Positions 21,846-34,314 of a stretch of DNA of 64,000 nt are shown here, piece after piece. The stretch comes from Stereum hirsutum FP-91666 SS1. Taxonomy: Eukaryota > Basidiomycota > Agaricomycetes > Russulales > Stereaceae. The position numbers were made by a program, and so were the translations under genes. The notes beneath the pieces were generated by a model, which was not told the origin of the DNA, made no database searches, and worked only from the letters and a program-made list of their open reading frames with translations. Each line of letters starts with the position of its first letter. Within the stretch, counting starts at the first letter, position 1. Where the stretch lies: contig NW_006763132.1 in NCBI RefSeq assembly GCF_000264905.1, positions 3,140,550 through 3,204,549 on the forward strand, written 5' to 3'.

Positions 21846-24791
21846 CATCAGAACTGGCCGTATTCGTCCATCTACTACACAAGAACAGTGTTCTTCAAGA
21901 AGAGGGCAACGCACTACAGCGAGAGAATAACTCTCTTTTAAAACAAGCTATCGCCGCCGATTCAATTAGCGGTTCTTCAAGTGAGTGAGAGTAAAAGTCA
22001 ACCTCTCGATAAACCTCGTCCTCAGCTCGCATCGCCGTCTAGATCAAGTACTACAGGACGTCCTCGATGTCTTACGCAGGATAGATAATCGCCAGATGGC
22101 CACTGGTACGTTCGTCTTTGAGCTACAATGGAGTCAAAATTTTATGTGGCCTTCATATCTTGTAATAGAGGAAGTCTCGCGGAAACCGTTGCCACAGGTT
22201 TCTGCGACAAGCGCAAGTGCATGGAGTGCGTTGTTGCGTTCCCATGCAAGCAACGTCCAACCTGTCATAGACAGGTGGCGCGGTTCTCTCGATACCCTGC
22301 TAATCTTTGTGAGTATACTACGGGAATGAAGCTACCTTTCACTGATTTTATGCATGCTACTAGGTCGCTCTTTTCTCTGCGATTGTCACAGCTTTCTACA
22401 TTCAATCGCTTAACGGCTTGTCGCCAAACCCCCAGAACCGGACAAATGAATTACTGACAGCCATTCTGATCGCTCTCAATGACGAAAAGGCTGATACACT
22501 CAATCTTTCCACCTCACTTCCATTTATTCCCAGTGCGAGCGTCGTTCGTGCCAATTTCTACTTGTCTTTATCTCTCATTATGAGTGTAAGTTATCTCTAA
22601 ACCATCATAATGCAAACGTCTCACATTCTGCACTCACAACAGGTTACCATAGCTGTCCTCGCAGTCACGACTCGCGGTTATGTGGCGACGATAACTCGAT
22701 CTAGTCAACGGCAGGCACACAAGAAATTGGCAGAACTGCATCGTCGCTGGGAACAGGTCAATCATCTCCTAGCGCCGGTGATCGAAGGCTTGCCTGAATT
22801 TATGGCCCTCCCCGTTCTCCTGCTTGTCGTCAGCCTATTAGACCAACTCATATCCAGCTCGACTCCGTTGTCTGCGCCGATCACGCTACTATTTGTCGCC
22901 AGCATCCTCTCATCGTTATGTGCCACGATCGCAGGAATTTACATGATATGGACCGTCCTGCATGGTCTCAGGTATAACGCCGAATCTCCATTTCAATCAG
23001 CCTCCTCTCGAATTATCATGGTGCACGTGCATACCATCATTGCGCTTCTGTCGAAATCTATCACAACTCCGTTCAGGTCCAGCCTCTCGTTACTGGCCTT
23101 CTTTCAACGGAGAACCAGCCCCACTCGAGTCCCGTATCTCGACGTGCGAGTTGAGGACTCTTTACTTCCCCCATCACTTCCCCGTGATCTTTCACAGGAC
23201 TCTTATTACAACAACCTCATCCTCACCGATCCTGAACATGATGTTTTTCACACTATTCTCTATCACACACACGATGACGACATCCTGGATCAAGCAGGAG
23301 CGGCTTTTGTCTCTCTCTTGACAGCCGGACACCATCATGGCTCCGATTTCCCTGTACCCACAACCCTCGAACTACAGTCAATCATGTTTTTATTGTCATC
23401 GGAAGCCAGTATTCGCTGCAATCTGACAGCAGCCACGGCTGTCTGTAGAGTTGATTGGAGTCGAGGCGAGTACCTACTCATCAGAATTTGACAGACAGAT
23501 TAGCTGACTAGGCTCGACTCTTCAGTTGACGAATATCCCGACTACGTTGGTGCACTCCAATCTGCTGCCGAACGCTCTTCCTACAGCATCTCCGGAGCTT
23601 GCATATCGCACAACTTGTGGAATAGCCCGTTTACAAAAGCAATTTGCCACGTTCTCTACTGTGCCATCCGCAGATTAGGCAACGGTCCCATCGACCGAAG
23701 AATCGGAGATGAAATTGTTTCTCAATCGCCCGTCTTAGGTATTCTGCTACAGCCTCAACTCGGCCGCGGCTCTCATCTGGCGGATAATTGCTATTCAGCC
23801 CTCAATTTTGCATCCAATGTGCTTCGGAATTGGATTGAAGATACCATGATGTCTACCGAAAGTTGTATGGACGACGCGGTGCACGACATCATGACCTCGC
23901 ATCGCGCGGCGACATTGCAGGCCATAAGCCAGGTTCTCAATGTATATGAAGCCAACTCCCGCATATCGACCGGTACCATAGCGATACTATCGCTAGGTTT
24001 CCGTACATTCGAGACCATTCATCCCTCCCTGAAATCGCTTGTCCGTTGGTTCATCTGCTGGAAGCACGGTATCACGCTCTCTCAGCTGGTGCAGAGCATA
24101 GACGTAATGCTCAAGCATCATCTTTGCGACGCTACCCGAATTGAATCCTCAAGAACGGCCACTAGAGGCCACTGGCTCAAATTCCTGTTGGACGAAACGA
24201 AAGACGCTTTCACCGAAATGTCCATCGTACACGTCCAGGAGCTTGGGCAGGAGGCCATTTGGCGCATGCTTTTGAGCTCCACTATAGATCTGGTGGAGTT
24301 TTTGATGCGGATAGAGGATAACCCTTGCGGATTCGGATGCGAATGTAATGATGGGAGTACAGTCTTCTCCTCCATGAATGGTTGCAGTACCACACCATCA
24401 TCCATATGCCTATTCGCGCCCTTCATATTGAAATCTATGGACCTGATACAGGAGCGTGCACCCGCGATACACCTCACAGACGCTGAGATAGGCAGGGTAT
24501 CTATACGTTTGAACACTACGGGCCCTTTCCAGGTTCAGGAAGCCCACTCCGTGGAAGCTCGCCGTGAAGTGCTCGGAGCGTTTCATCTTCTTTATCGAAA
24601 CACCATCGGTACGTCTATGTTTTTATTGGGGTTTGGCCCATGGACCATGAGCTGATATGCTCTTTGATGTCTTCCACTTAACTATGATAGATTGCTCGAA
24701 TGGACCCGCAATTATTCAACTCCAAAGTGTATCGGACTTTGCGTCATCCACCGACTTTAGTAGCCTTCCAGATGACTCAACTCTTGTATAG
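21846..24791 (+). CDS. DUF6535 multi-pass membrane protein
   Basis: An Agaricomycete-type DUF6535 protein of unknown function. The diagnostic block spans an intron: RWRGSLDTLLIF joined to VALFSAIVTAFYIQSLNGL, then NRTNELLTAILIALN. Two further hydrophobic hairpins follow: VRANFYLSLSLIMSVTIAVLAV, and GLPEFMALPVLLLVVSLLDQL with LLFVASILSSLCATIAGIYM. The C-terminal half (about 23.1-24.8 kb) is soluble and probably helical. Upstream exons near 21.85-22.2 kb encode a polar, Gln-rich segment with coiled-coil character (LLHKNSVLQEEGNALQRENNS). I could not find a convincing initiator ATG, so the left end is approximate. One intron (from about 23469 to 23525) uses a GC donor, GAG|GCGAGT. The last exon ends STLV at 24791. 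About 800 residues. Confidence 0.75.
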
Positions 24792-25593
24792 AAGTGATAG
24801 TATCGTGGTCGGTCGGGTATATATGGTGGCTCGATAACCTTCGGATCTTCATCGGCAGAGTCAACAAGAACAACGACTTAACTCTTCCTTGCTTACATCA
24901 GTTGATTTCAACCCACAATCATCGAACTCCATTGAGAAGGAAAGTGACCTATTGATCCAGAGGAACATGCCTATTTTTTATCGCCTCACGTTGGCAACAC
25001 CTTCGCCTCCCACAACGAATCACGCTCTAAACAATCTCTTCATCACCTAATGGAAATCCGAAAAAATCCCACCGAAATTAAGCATGCTTCATCAGTATCC
25101 TTCATTTCTCAGTGTTTCGACGATGAATGCAAGCTCAGTTCGAGACAGGTCTGTCAAGACATTAGACGACCTGAATGGGGCGCCCAAAAGAGCGAAGGAA
25201 GACTCATGTGTGAGAGTAGACGAGAATATCGGCGGGTATTAAAGGGTAATCTCCTTCGTTGCTTTACGTCGTTTCATGGCTAGACGCGTCCAATACAGCG
25301 CACGATTTTGTATTCGTCTCTCAAGGCCAGAGGCTCTAGGTATACGTCGATACAAACCAGAGAGAGGACAAGCAAAGAAATGGAAAGAAATATAAACGTC
25401 GACATACGTAGACGCGGGGTCGTCGTTCACGTTGTGTGGCCCACGGCGCAAAGGAAAGCCATCTCAAGCGTAGTCATATTGGCAACAAAAGGAGAACAAA
25501 CCTAGACGTACAGGCCGTGAAGAAGAAAATACACAAAGGAAGCATACACAAAGGCACGATCTTTATCGTGGGACCACATTGGATACGATCACC
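24792..25593. other. Intergenic interval between convergent genes
   Basis: 3' flanks of the DUF6535 gene (+) and the Pol delta subunit gene (-). No supported frame or repeat seen. Confidence 0.5.
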
Positions 25594-28282
25594 TCACTTT
25601 TTCTTTCCTGGCTGAGGCCCAAAGAATCCCATGATCGACCCCTGCCCACCAACCTTCGCCGCGCTTGCCTTACCTTTCGATTTCGCTGGATCGAGCGCAC
25701 GACCCGAGGCAGACGGTTTGATTCCAGGCTTCACTTTGGACTTCGCCGCCGCCGGTTTCTCTTTCTCCTGCGATTCCTCGTCGGAGTCACTTTTCTTCAC
25801 AGTGGTGGCCTTCTTCTTGGTAGCCTTCGCCTTGGCTTTTGGAGCTTCAGGTTCTTCTTCGTCCACGGATTCATATGAAGAATAGTCTTCCGTCACTAAG
25901 ATAGGCAAGATCGTCAGTCGATGGAGTGAAGGTAGCTTGAAGAGCGATAGCAAGAGCGCACCCATATAGCCCTTAGCATCAAAGTCTGTTCTGCTCTTCA
26001 TGACCCTTCTCTTCTTTAGCCCGTTTCTACCGACAGGAACGACCTTCTTCACTTTCTTCGGTTTGGCTTTGGGCTTCGGTGCGGGATCGTCGTCATCTTC
26101 ATCGTTGAACTCGTCAGCGGCTACGGTGTCTTGATCAGCGGTAGAGGCGTCGTCGTCCATATTAAAGTCGTCTTCCTCGCTCTTGGACTTGATGGAGGGG
26201 CGAGAGGCTTTAATCACTTGGTCTAGATCCATAAAACATGGTATAAGGGTTAGTACCGTCCACGGTAGCGAAGGAGACGGACGTCATTTACCGTCATCGA
26301 CATCCATCAAGGCCTTCAACTCCTCGTCGTCCTCCTCATCAGACTCGACGATAGCTCTCTTCCTTCCTTTCCCTTTCCCGTTCCCGTTCATTTTCGGAGG
26401 TTCAACCTTCAGCTTCGGCTTTCCTCTCGGCGGCCCAAACTTCATTGGTCTGACCTCGACTTTCTCCTCTTCCTCTTCCTCCTCATCCGAAGAAATAACC
26501 GTACGCCCCTTTTTCGCAGCTTTGGCTCTAAGTCTGGACTTTGACGCGGCCTTGGCCATCAGTTGGTTGGGCGGCGGAGGCTCTGGAGAGGAAGGATTTG
26601 TGTTGGGAGTTGGTGGTGGGGACGATTCCTGCGAGGCTGGACGAGAAGAGTCGACGGGCTCGGGGTCTGCGATAGGCGAGGGCTCAGAGTCGGACTCGTC
26701 GGATGAAAGAGCCATGGCGGGTTTGCGTTTCGTGCCACGCTGTTACATGGGGAGAGAAAAACCGCCATCATCAGTACCGTGAAGAAAGAGAGAACACGAA
26801 GAAATATAGAGAATACGAATCAGGACCTACCTTCTGAGTCTCTCGGAATTTGTCGACTTTCTTCGATAGACCGCTCTCTTCGGCCTTCTTTCCCCTCGTC
26901 TTTGATGATTCGACCGCCGTTTCCTCCCCCTCGCCTTTCTTCTCAGCCGCCTTCTCTTTCTCTTTCTCCTTCTCGCTCATCTTTTCCTTCGCTTTGGTTT
27001 TGTCCTTGTTATCCCTCCCTAACTCCTTCTCCTTTCCATTGGCCTTGTCCTGCTCCTTCTCCTTCCTACCATTCTTCAAGTTCGCATCGGACTCCTCCTT
27101 TTTCACCGCCACCTTTGGCTGAGCCTTTCCGAAATTGATTGTCCCGCTAGCTTTCAGCTTCTGTTTAGTAGACGAAGCCTCCGTGGGTTTCGTTTCGGAG
27201 GACGCTGAATTCTTGTCTTTGGCGGGGGCCGGAGTGGCGAGCGAGGGCGCTTTGGACACGGCGGGTGCTTTAGGTCTGGAGGACGAGGCGCCAGCTGTGG
27301 AAGTGGCCCCGAAGGTGAATGTCTTGCTTTTGGAAAGGTTGGTGCGAAGCTGGACAGAAAGGATCGGTCAGTTTGGATTTGACAGATGCGCGGGCGTATG
27401 AACAATTGGGTCAAAAATATGTGGTGAGAAAAGAACGCACTCTAACGTGAGAACCTACGATACTGCCCACGGTAGATGTGAGCTCAGCACCTTTCTTCAT
27501 CTCGGTCTGTCGGAGGGCAGGTGTAGGTGCACAGACGAGGTGCGGCGTCTGTGATCCAAAAACAGAGTGATACGTCTTGAGCATGAGTCCAAGAGTAATG
27601 TATGAATGACTCTGGGACGTACATGCAGTGGTACGGGTGACAGGCTGTACATGGTAATGGAAAAGACACGGAAGAAACGTTCCTTGGATTCTGTGGCAGG
27701 GAAAAGAGAATCCAGCCGGGATCAGCCTGATACACGCTCATGATACGAGGCGATTGCAACGTACTCTCAAGACCGCTTTCACCGACAAGCATAACTGTCG
27801 TCTCGTCGATATCTTCTCCTTCATCCGAGTCTGCGCCATCATCGTCCATTTCCCCATCCCCACTCCCATCCCTAGTTTCTTCGTCCACATCCATCGCGTC
27901 TTCGTTTCGTGCTGGTCTTTGTTGTGGCGGTTTACGTGAAACTCCTGTGATCAAATATGTTGCGTGTGCATTTTCCGAACCTTCTTTGGTGTCGGAATGA
28001 TACTTTGCGAGCTCACTTCGAAAGGCGTGCACAGATGATGTGAGATCGAGGACACAATAAACATAACAAAAAATGGTCACTTTTTAGCGTCATTCACGTG
28101 CAAACTCAGAGCTCTACTCAGAGATCTGAATGTAACCTATTATCAGCCGCAGAATCAGAGAGACCGAAAGAGTAATGGGTCAGTCCTGTAGAAGTATAAT
28201 GCCCAAAAAGTAAGACACATACGACGTTCTTGTCCACTACGATTTGCTTTGTCAGATAATCAATAACCTTATCAGACGACAT
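25594..28282 (-). CDS. DNA polymerase delta subunit 3 (POLD3/Cdc27/Pol32-like)
   Basis: The non-catalytic third subunit of replicative DNA polymerase delta, which tethers the enzyme to PCNA. Exon 1 starts MSSDKVIDYLTKQIVVDKNV and joins TFRSLSRALSLHVNDAKN-ELAKYH, the family's N-terminal winged-helix block that contacts the B subunit. The middle is a long Lys/Glu/Ser-rich disordered region (EKEKEKAAEKKGEG, DEEEEEEEK). The C-terminus GQGSIMGFFGPQPGKKK is a PCNA-interacting motif (Q-x-x-I/M-x-x-F-F) placed at the very end, as in Cdc27. About seven or more exons; coding frames join without stops. The inner exons between 26.7 and 27.8 kb are low-complexity, so their borders are less sure than the two ends. 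Confidence 0.85.
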
Positions 28283-31200
28283 AGCGGCCAAACATATGCG
28301 TTCGACAGATCCTACAAGTGGGTGTAAAATCTAGGGGAAAGGTTGGGAGATGAGTGTGAACAGGCTGCAGCGGTAGAGGAGAACGACAAGACCATTTGAC
28401 GCGCTTGTGACTGAACATGAACGCGTCTCTGTCTCGCCCCTCGGGCCATGCCGTCATGAATATTTGAATGCTCGCCACAGACGTGGCAAGCCTTCGCGCC
28501 CTCTTCCCGTTTTCTTCCGAGTCCTTTGACGCATCTATCGTCGCGCGGTCTCCTCGTTGCATTGTCCAGGCGCATTTTCCTAGATAACACCTGTCCTTCG
28601 AGCCCTACCTTGGTTCAATTAGAAAGTAGAATCTGAAAAGAGGTCGTAGAAGTGATATCTTTGGATGTAAACAAATATGCTGCCGGTACTCTAGACTCGC
28701 GCAGGGCGGAGCCCCGGGCCTAGTACGCAAAGAGACCTAAAGTTTGGTCGTTCCATGCCAGGCTTAGGACTTCTTTGGGAGTTCTAACAAAGGCAGATAC
28801 TATCAAGTTATTCTAGTGACATACAAGAGATAGTTTTCGTCCAATATAAACTCATGGGGAAAAATTGCGCATGCATTCTTATGCAGAATTATACCGTAGA
28901 GATCAACGACCTGAAGTAAGGTAGCATCCATATGGCGAAGCTAAGCGGTCAACCCTGGAAGGAAAATTCCCATCTCCTATCACGCCACATTCACGAGAGC
29001 AACAGACCGAGACGATGAGCTTCCAACGAACAGTTGTTTGATTATATCGTCCAACATCTCGTTCAAATCCACAAGGTATAGGCATCACATAAAATACGTC
29101 GTCATCGCGTCAGACTCAGAATAAGAGCCAGACGAAACTTGAACAACGCCGTGAAGTTCATCCTCGTTATTGAAAGAGATAGCAATTGTTGACGCGACGA
29201 GTCTGTTCTTGTTGGAGTCAATGGCGCCTGTACTAGTAAGTAGTCCATTGGAGAACGAGTCAATTGAGGGTCAGATCAACATGACTCTTTTGTTCCGGGG
29301 AGTGAGTGCCACATTGTGCACGATTCGCCATCCCTTAAACCGGAAATTATCATCGTAGCCTACATCAAAGGGATAAGCAGTAAATTAGGGATGAACACCG
29401 TGTTATAGACTTATACTAGTACAGCCGTAGGTACTTATGGTCACAGAGGTAATACAGAGCATCAGCAAGACCGCATCTGGCTAAACCTAACTTTTCGGTC
29501 TATTCCGGTCTACGCGTTCTTTTCGCTCTACACCCGTACAATGCTATAGATAAGTGCGCGCTCTGGTAGAGCGGGAAGATCATCGCGCCTCCGCTAGTCC
29601 TTGTGCTCGTGAAAAATGGGCAGCCTGGCTTATAAATATGCAGCCAGCCATATTGCTAAGTTTCTACAGGAAGTACAGATCACTGAACACATATCGTACA
29701 TCAATGCAGAAAGAACAGCACGAAAATATAGTTGGTACGTGGAATCTCGCCGCCATCCGTCACCTCCCTTCTCCAGATCCCTCAGTGTAAGCACTCAGCG
29801 CACAGCTTTGAATGTCTACAGAAAAAGGTGTGGTCGGCACATGGGAATGAATACATATCCGGTCGTGCAATCAGGGAGTGCTGAGGCAGCGGCAAGGCAG
29901 TCCGAGTGAAAGATAGACAAAAAAGGAGAATGTTACGGTGCAGCAGAACAAATACCGATGTCCATGGCACTCGCGTCCAACTCCGCATCCATCCCTGGAA
30001 AAATCAGTGCTCGCTCGTCAACTATCTTTCTGTAGCCCTTGCGCTCGCGACGATCTAGCATCTCCGAGGTACAGTCGCCAGGCAGTGCATAGAGTCCGGT
30101 CGCCTTCGTCTGCGCGTTCACTTGCGTTGAGTACTGGTGCGCGCGTCTCGATTCGGAAAGACGTCCGGGCGAGTCGACGTCGAGGCATTGCGCGTACTCA
30201 TTTTGTGTTGGACATTGTAGACGAAGGTGGACCGGAGTGCGGAATGTGAGTGCGGGGACGGGGAGAAAGGTAGACAGAGCAAAGTTCGAAGTTGTTTGGA
30301 GCACGGATGCCTGCAAGCCGACGCCTGCCCTAAACCAGCACGTGATACTGTTGATCCCGTTGATAAGCGCTCGGGAGTCAGCGGTGGCTTGGCCTCTTTC
30401 TCTCTCCCCTCACCTCACTCCCTTAGCCTTCCTCTTCTCTTCAACACTCTATGATACCTCCTCTTCGCAGCCACGGTCATATTGTTATCACAGTTGTTAC
30501 TTGTCTCCTTCTGGTCCTTGGACGATGCAGCCTACCTCCAGAGACAGCCTGTCGAGTGTCGGAATACCGTGACGACGTGACGTCTGATTGACCTCTCACG
30601 AGCACCTCGTACGTCGCGTATGCTCTTTTCTCCCCTTCACTTACTTTCATGTGCTTACTTGCTATAGGTATTCGTGGGTCTGGCCGTTTGTTGATCATGA
30701 CGTTGGTGTGTAGGTACGTTCTTACCGCCTCGTTCCTCTGATTTAAAGGGATGTAATACACAATCGGTAACGTCCGTCGATAGCGATTGCAAAAGGCCAC
30801 CTTTGCGGGATTATGGCTGCTATTGTGCCTTGGTCAAGCAATGTCCTAGTAAGCATATACCCAGCTCTCTGTACGTGGTGATATCAGGCAAGAATTGCAT
30901 TTCTCATAGGCTAACCTATCAAATCTTAATTTCAGTGTTATTTGCAATGTCCCGGACACCGTTTCGCCGTGCGCGCGCGCGTAGCTCACCATCCTCGCAA
31001 ATCTTGCTTTGTGTCTTCTTACCCACAGCATAACAGTAATGTTGATGTATGATGGTGTCTAGGTTCATTTCTCCGCGGTGTGCCGCTTGCGGCGAGCTCG
31101 CCAGTAAGTACTTCCTTTTTCTTTACCTTTACTACCATCATCTTCACTAATATAATATCGTTTCATGTAGCATTGTCACCTTCACCTTTGTTTTTATGAC

Positions 31201-32221
31201 ACCGGCATGACCGACGTATCCACTCACGGCTCGTAAGATATCCAATATCGCTTCAAGCTTCAAGCACAAATTCCAATTAGACATCGTGGTGCTCGAGTAA
31301 GCTCGCTGGCCATGTGTCTTGTCTACCCCTCAGGGGCCCGCTGGTATGACCGTCAGTCGGGCTACGTCGGTGAGAATTGGACCTAGCTTGAACTTCCTAA
31401 CTGACAACCTTGATTTTATTATAAGCTAGTCATTTTTCCCTTTCGTTTCTATGCCGTTGGTGATCGTTGTCCGCGAGATTGAGAACAGCCTTGTACGTAT
31501 ATCATTCTGAATGTTTCAAGGCCTCACAGCTGTAGTTATCGAGAAGTCGCTTGTCGGGTGGTCGCAATGGGCTGGGGTTTAAGGATACAATTCGGTGTTC
31601 TTTCACGGCATGGAATTCTCGTTTGTATTTAATTAGCACGTAGATTGTTTCAACAATAAATAAGCCTTGTTAATCAGCCAAAATGGTCAATATAAGTGAA
31701 GGCCCTCGCGCTCTATCCAACACTCTATGAGAGAAACGGAATTGTCTATTGAGCTCTAACACGCTCTATCTCATGCCTCCCAGAAGGCAGGTCTGTCAGG
31801 AATAGATGCCATCAAATGATCTATTCATATCTACCGGTAGACCGAATAGACCGAAATAGTTAGGTTTAGCCAGATGCGGTCTTGCTGATGAGGTGGTCCA
31901 AGTCATCGCCCGACAAGGAAGAAGTATAGAGCGCCACACAAGAAGCGATACAGTTCTGACGATAACGGTGAATACGCGCGAATACATAGACAGTGTGGCG
32001 TGTCGCTCCTATACTACGTTGGTAACCACGAGTGCTGCACAGGGTATTTATTATGACAGAAGGCGCGTCCACAATTGCACTTCCCCAACCTAGGCAACCG
32101 GACGGAACAAATGATTAAATGCACGAAATTTAGATATACGGCATGACGCCAAGCTACACACAATATACTATTGGACACGCGACGGATTGCAAGAGTAAGT
32201 GCCTATAGATAAGGAGAAAGC
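28283..32221. other. Gene-free, repeat-bearing interval
   Basis: Nearly 4 kb without a frame I can support. It contains the two arms of an inverted repeat (29460-29513 and 31837-31890), short GC-alternating tracts such as GCGCGCGCGCG near 30978, and several broken frames. It may be a decayed transposon insertion, but no transposase motif is readable. Confidence 0.5.
29460..31890. mobile_element. Possible decayed DNA element bounded by inverted repeats
   Basis: The arm at 29460-29513 begins CATCAGCAAGACCGCATCTG. The arm at 31837-31890 is its reverse complement: the outer 32 bp are identical and the remaining 22 differ by small indels. The arms enclose 2.3 kb with no intact gene. No target-site duplication is clear outside them, so two opposite-facing copies of one repeat are as likely as one element. 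Confidence 0.5.
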
Positions 32222-32876
32222 TTAGCCCAGTCGAGAATGGCCGGTCGTAGCGATCATGTGAATCTCTTCGAACTTTGGGTCTGCCTCGCAGTCCTTTCTC
32301 TTCTCCTCTTCCAGGATTTCTATGACTGTGGCAGGGAATGCGCTTTTGCCGTGCTGTTGATGTTCATCCGAAACTCGCGTCATGGACTGGATCATTTCCC
32401 GCACGCAAGTGACACAGTTGCCACCGATTTTCATATCTCTGTCAATCCAGGCTTGACCAAGTAATGGCAAGGCCTCGCGGGTTTCACCATCCAGGTGACC
32501 CAAGTTCACTCGATCCCATTTCTAGTGATAGAGAATTGAATGTAATGCACATAGACAAGAGATCAAGCGGAACGACGTACCGATACGGTCGCACTACCCT
32601 TTCGTCTGAACGAAAAGCGAAGGGCGAACTCCTTGTCGTTACCCTCGTGAGGGTTGCGCACCTCCAGAATTTTCCAACCTATAGCATCCGTAGTCGGGCT
32701 GATAAGTGTGTTTGCGGGGAAAGCTTCCCAAGCTATAACCCAGTGCAATATGCCCATGTCCGTATTCCGAGTTATGCAAAGATAAACTGGGATACTACTG
32801 GGTACGGCAGAGTCGGGTGCGGCCCAATGGGCCAAAGCTTTCTTATCGTCCTCATCTTTCCAAAGTCTTGTAGACA
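32222..32876 (-). CDS. Conserved-looking hypothetical protein, about 200 residues
   Basis: Two exons join cleanly. Exon 1 begins MSTRLWKDEDDKKALAHW at 32876 and runs to GSATVS. A 59-bp intron (GTACGT ... CACTAG) follows, and exon 2 continues KWDRVNLGHLDGETREALPL to the stop at 32222. The first half holds VYLCITRNTDMGILHWVIAW and WKILEVRNPHEGNDKEFALRF, an alternating pattern suggesting a beta-rich small domain. The second half is helical with CVTCVREMIQSM. It resembles small basidiomycete-specific proteins with an HWA-type motif (possibly DUF6914), but I am not sure of that. No signal peptide or membrane segment. It sits alone between repeat-rich stretches. Confidence 0.6.
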
Positions 32877-33324
32877 TGTTGTGATGTGTAAGGTTTCTCT
32901 GAAAATGATGAAGCACCAACAATATCTTGTCAATAACTCGGTCTTGGAGTGTCACCATCTGTATGATAATACTCACCGTGAACCAGTCAAAGGACTTGCG
33001 AGGACGAAGAAGATGTGGCAATTGGAAGTCCTTCAGACGGATTTATAGACTCATGATCCATCACAACTATGATGTAAGCACAGGATTGTAACAAAAAAGA
33101 CACAAAGGGTCCTTCGCCGGAAACCCCACTAGTACCGTTTCGACGGCAGGAACAACGCTGATTCTATGAGGCGCTAAATCTTCAACAGTCACTAGCCAGG
33201 GAAGCCTCGAGAAGATGGATCGGAGATATGTAACCGCATAGTACACCGGTTTGCTTGAATGACGAGTAAACAACGCGATGGATCGTCATGATCGAGTCGC
33301 CAAGTCAGGGAGCTCAAGTCGCCG

Positions 33325-33695
33325 ATAGAACTAGTCAATAATCGGCTTCCATTGTTCGTCTTTCTGTTATGAATACTGGCACGGCACAAGGACCCTAACT
33401 TGAGCGTGGAAAAAAGGAAAGAAGACGTAGCCCACGTCAAAGCTGAGAACAAAAGACGATGCGCAGCATTAAGGTAAGCATCTGATCGGTCTGAATCATC
33501 CACTAATCGGTTTCTGTTGTTTGCGTTTCTGCTATGAGCACTGGTACGGCACAAAGAACCTAAGTTAGAAAAAGGGAGAGAAGACGCGGCTCACGCGCCA
33601 AAGTAGAGACCAAAAGACGATGCGCAGCATTCCTGTAAGCATCTGATCTATCTGAATCATCTAATAATCAGCTTCCGTTGTTCGTCCTTCTGTCC
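33325..33695. repeat. Tandem copies of a ~160-bp repeat, left block
   Basis: About two full units and a partial one, spaced 161 bp apart as judged by GCGCAGCATT at 33461 and 33622. Each carries a Trp-box-like run GGCACGGCACAAGGA, then AGAAGACG, AACAAAAGACGATGCGCAGC and CTGATC.GTCTGAATCATC. Related units recur at 40.3-40.6 kb in the same orientation. Confidence 0.8.
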
Positions 33696-34314
33696 ACAGC
33701 GTAATGCCCGAGAATTTGACGGACGGCGCATTCTAGTCCGATGGCGGGAAGCGCCCGGAATTTGCCCAGAATGCGACGAGAAACCGCCGTTCGTCAACTT
33801 CCACTGACTTTCCTGGAAATCGACAGCAGCCGGACGAGAATACCACTCAATACCACCAAGATAGGCCGAGAAGGCGACGTCCCCTGTCAATTGCAATATC
33901 AAAGTTGCCACATTGCCTAAGGTCTCTCGCCACCCGCCACGGTCTCCCTACGACGGGATATATTTGGGATGTATACCGGGATCGTACATCCTTTCATTCG
34001 ATCCCTGAGCTCACCGTTGATTGTTTACTGTACAATGTGATGTATTTAGAGTTAAGAAACTGGTCATGACATGGATACAACAATCTTCTTAGGTCTCCGA
34101 AGCCTGTCAACAGCATATTGGGTGAATTTCAACACCAATTTATCACCACACTAGCAGGTAGTAAAGAAAGACATGATCCATATGCCGCCCGCATCGTCGA
34201 ACTGAAGGGATATAAGAGGAGGTTGTCGAGCAACGTCGACTTGAAAAACTGCCCTGACCCGCAGTAGCACCCACGCCTTGTCCACACTGAGCTCTAGACG
34301 AACCTTCAGCGATC

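Noticed and set aside
29555..29630. tRNA A-box-like TGGTAGAGCGG
   Set aside because: The D-stem spacing is wrong and no B box follows.
33128..33138. CACTA at the left of the Tnp2 block as a possible terminal repeat
   Set aside because: No matching TAGTG terminus with extended inverted identity was found on the right side.
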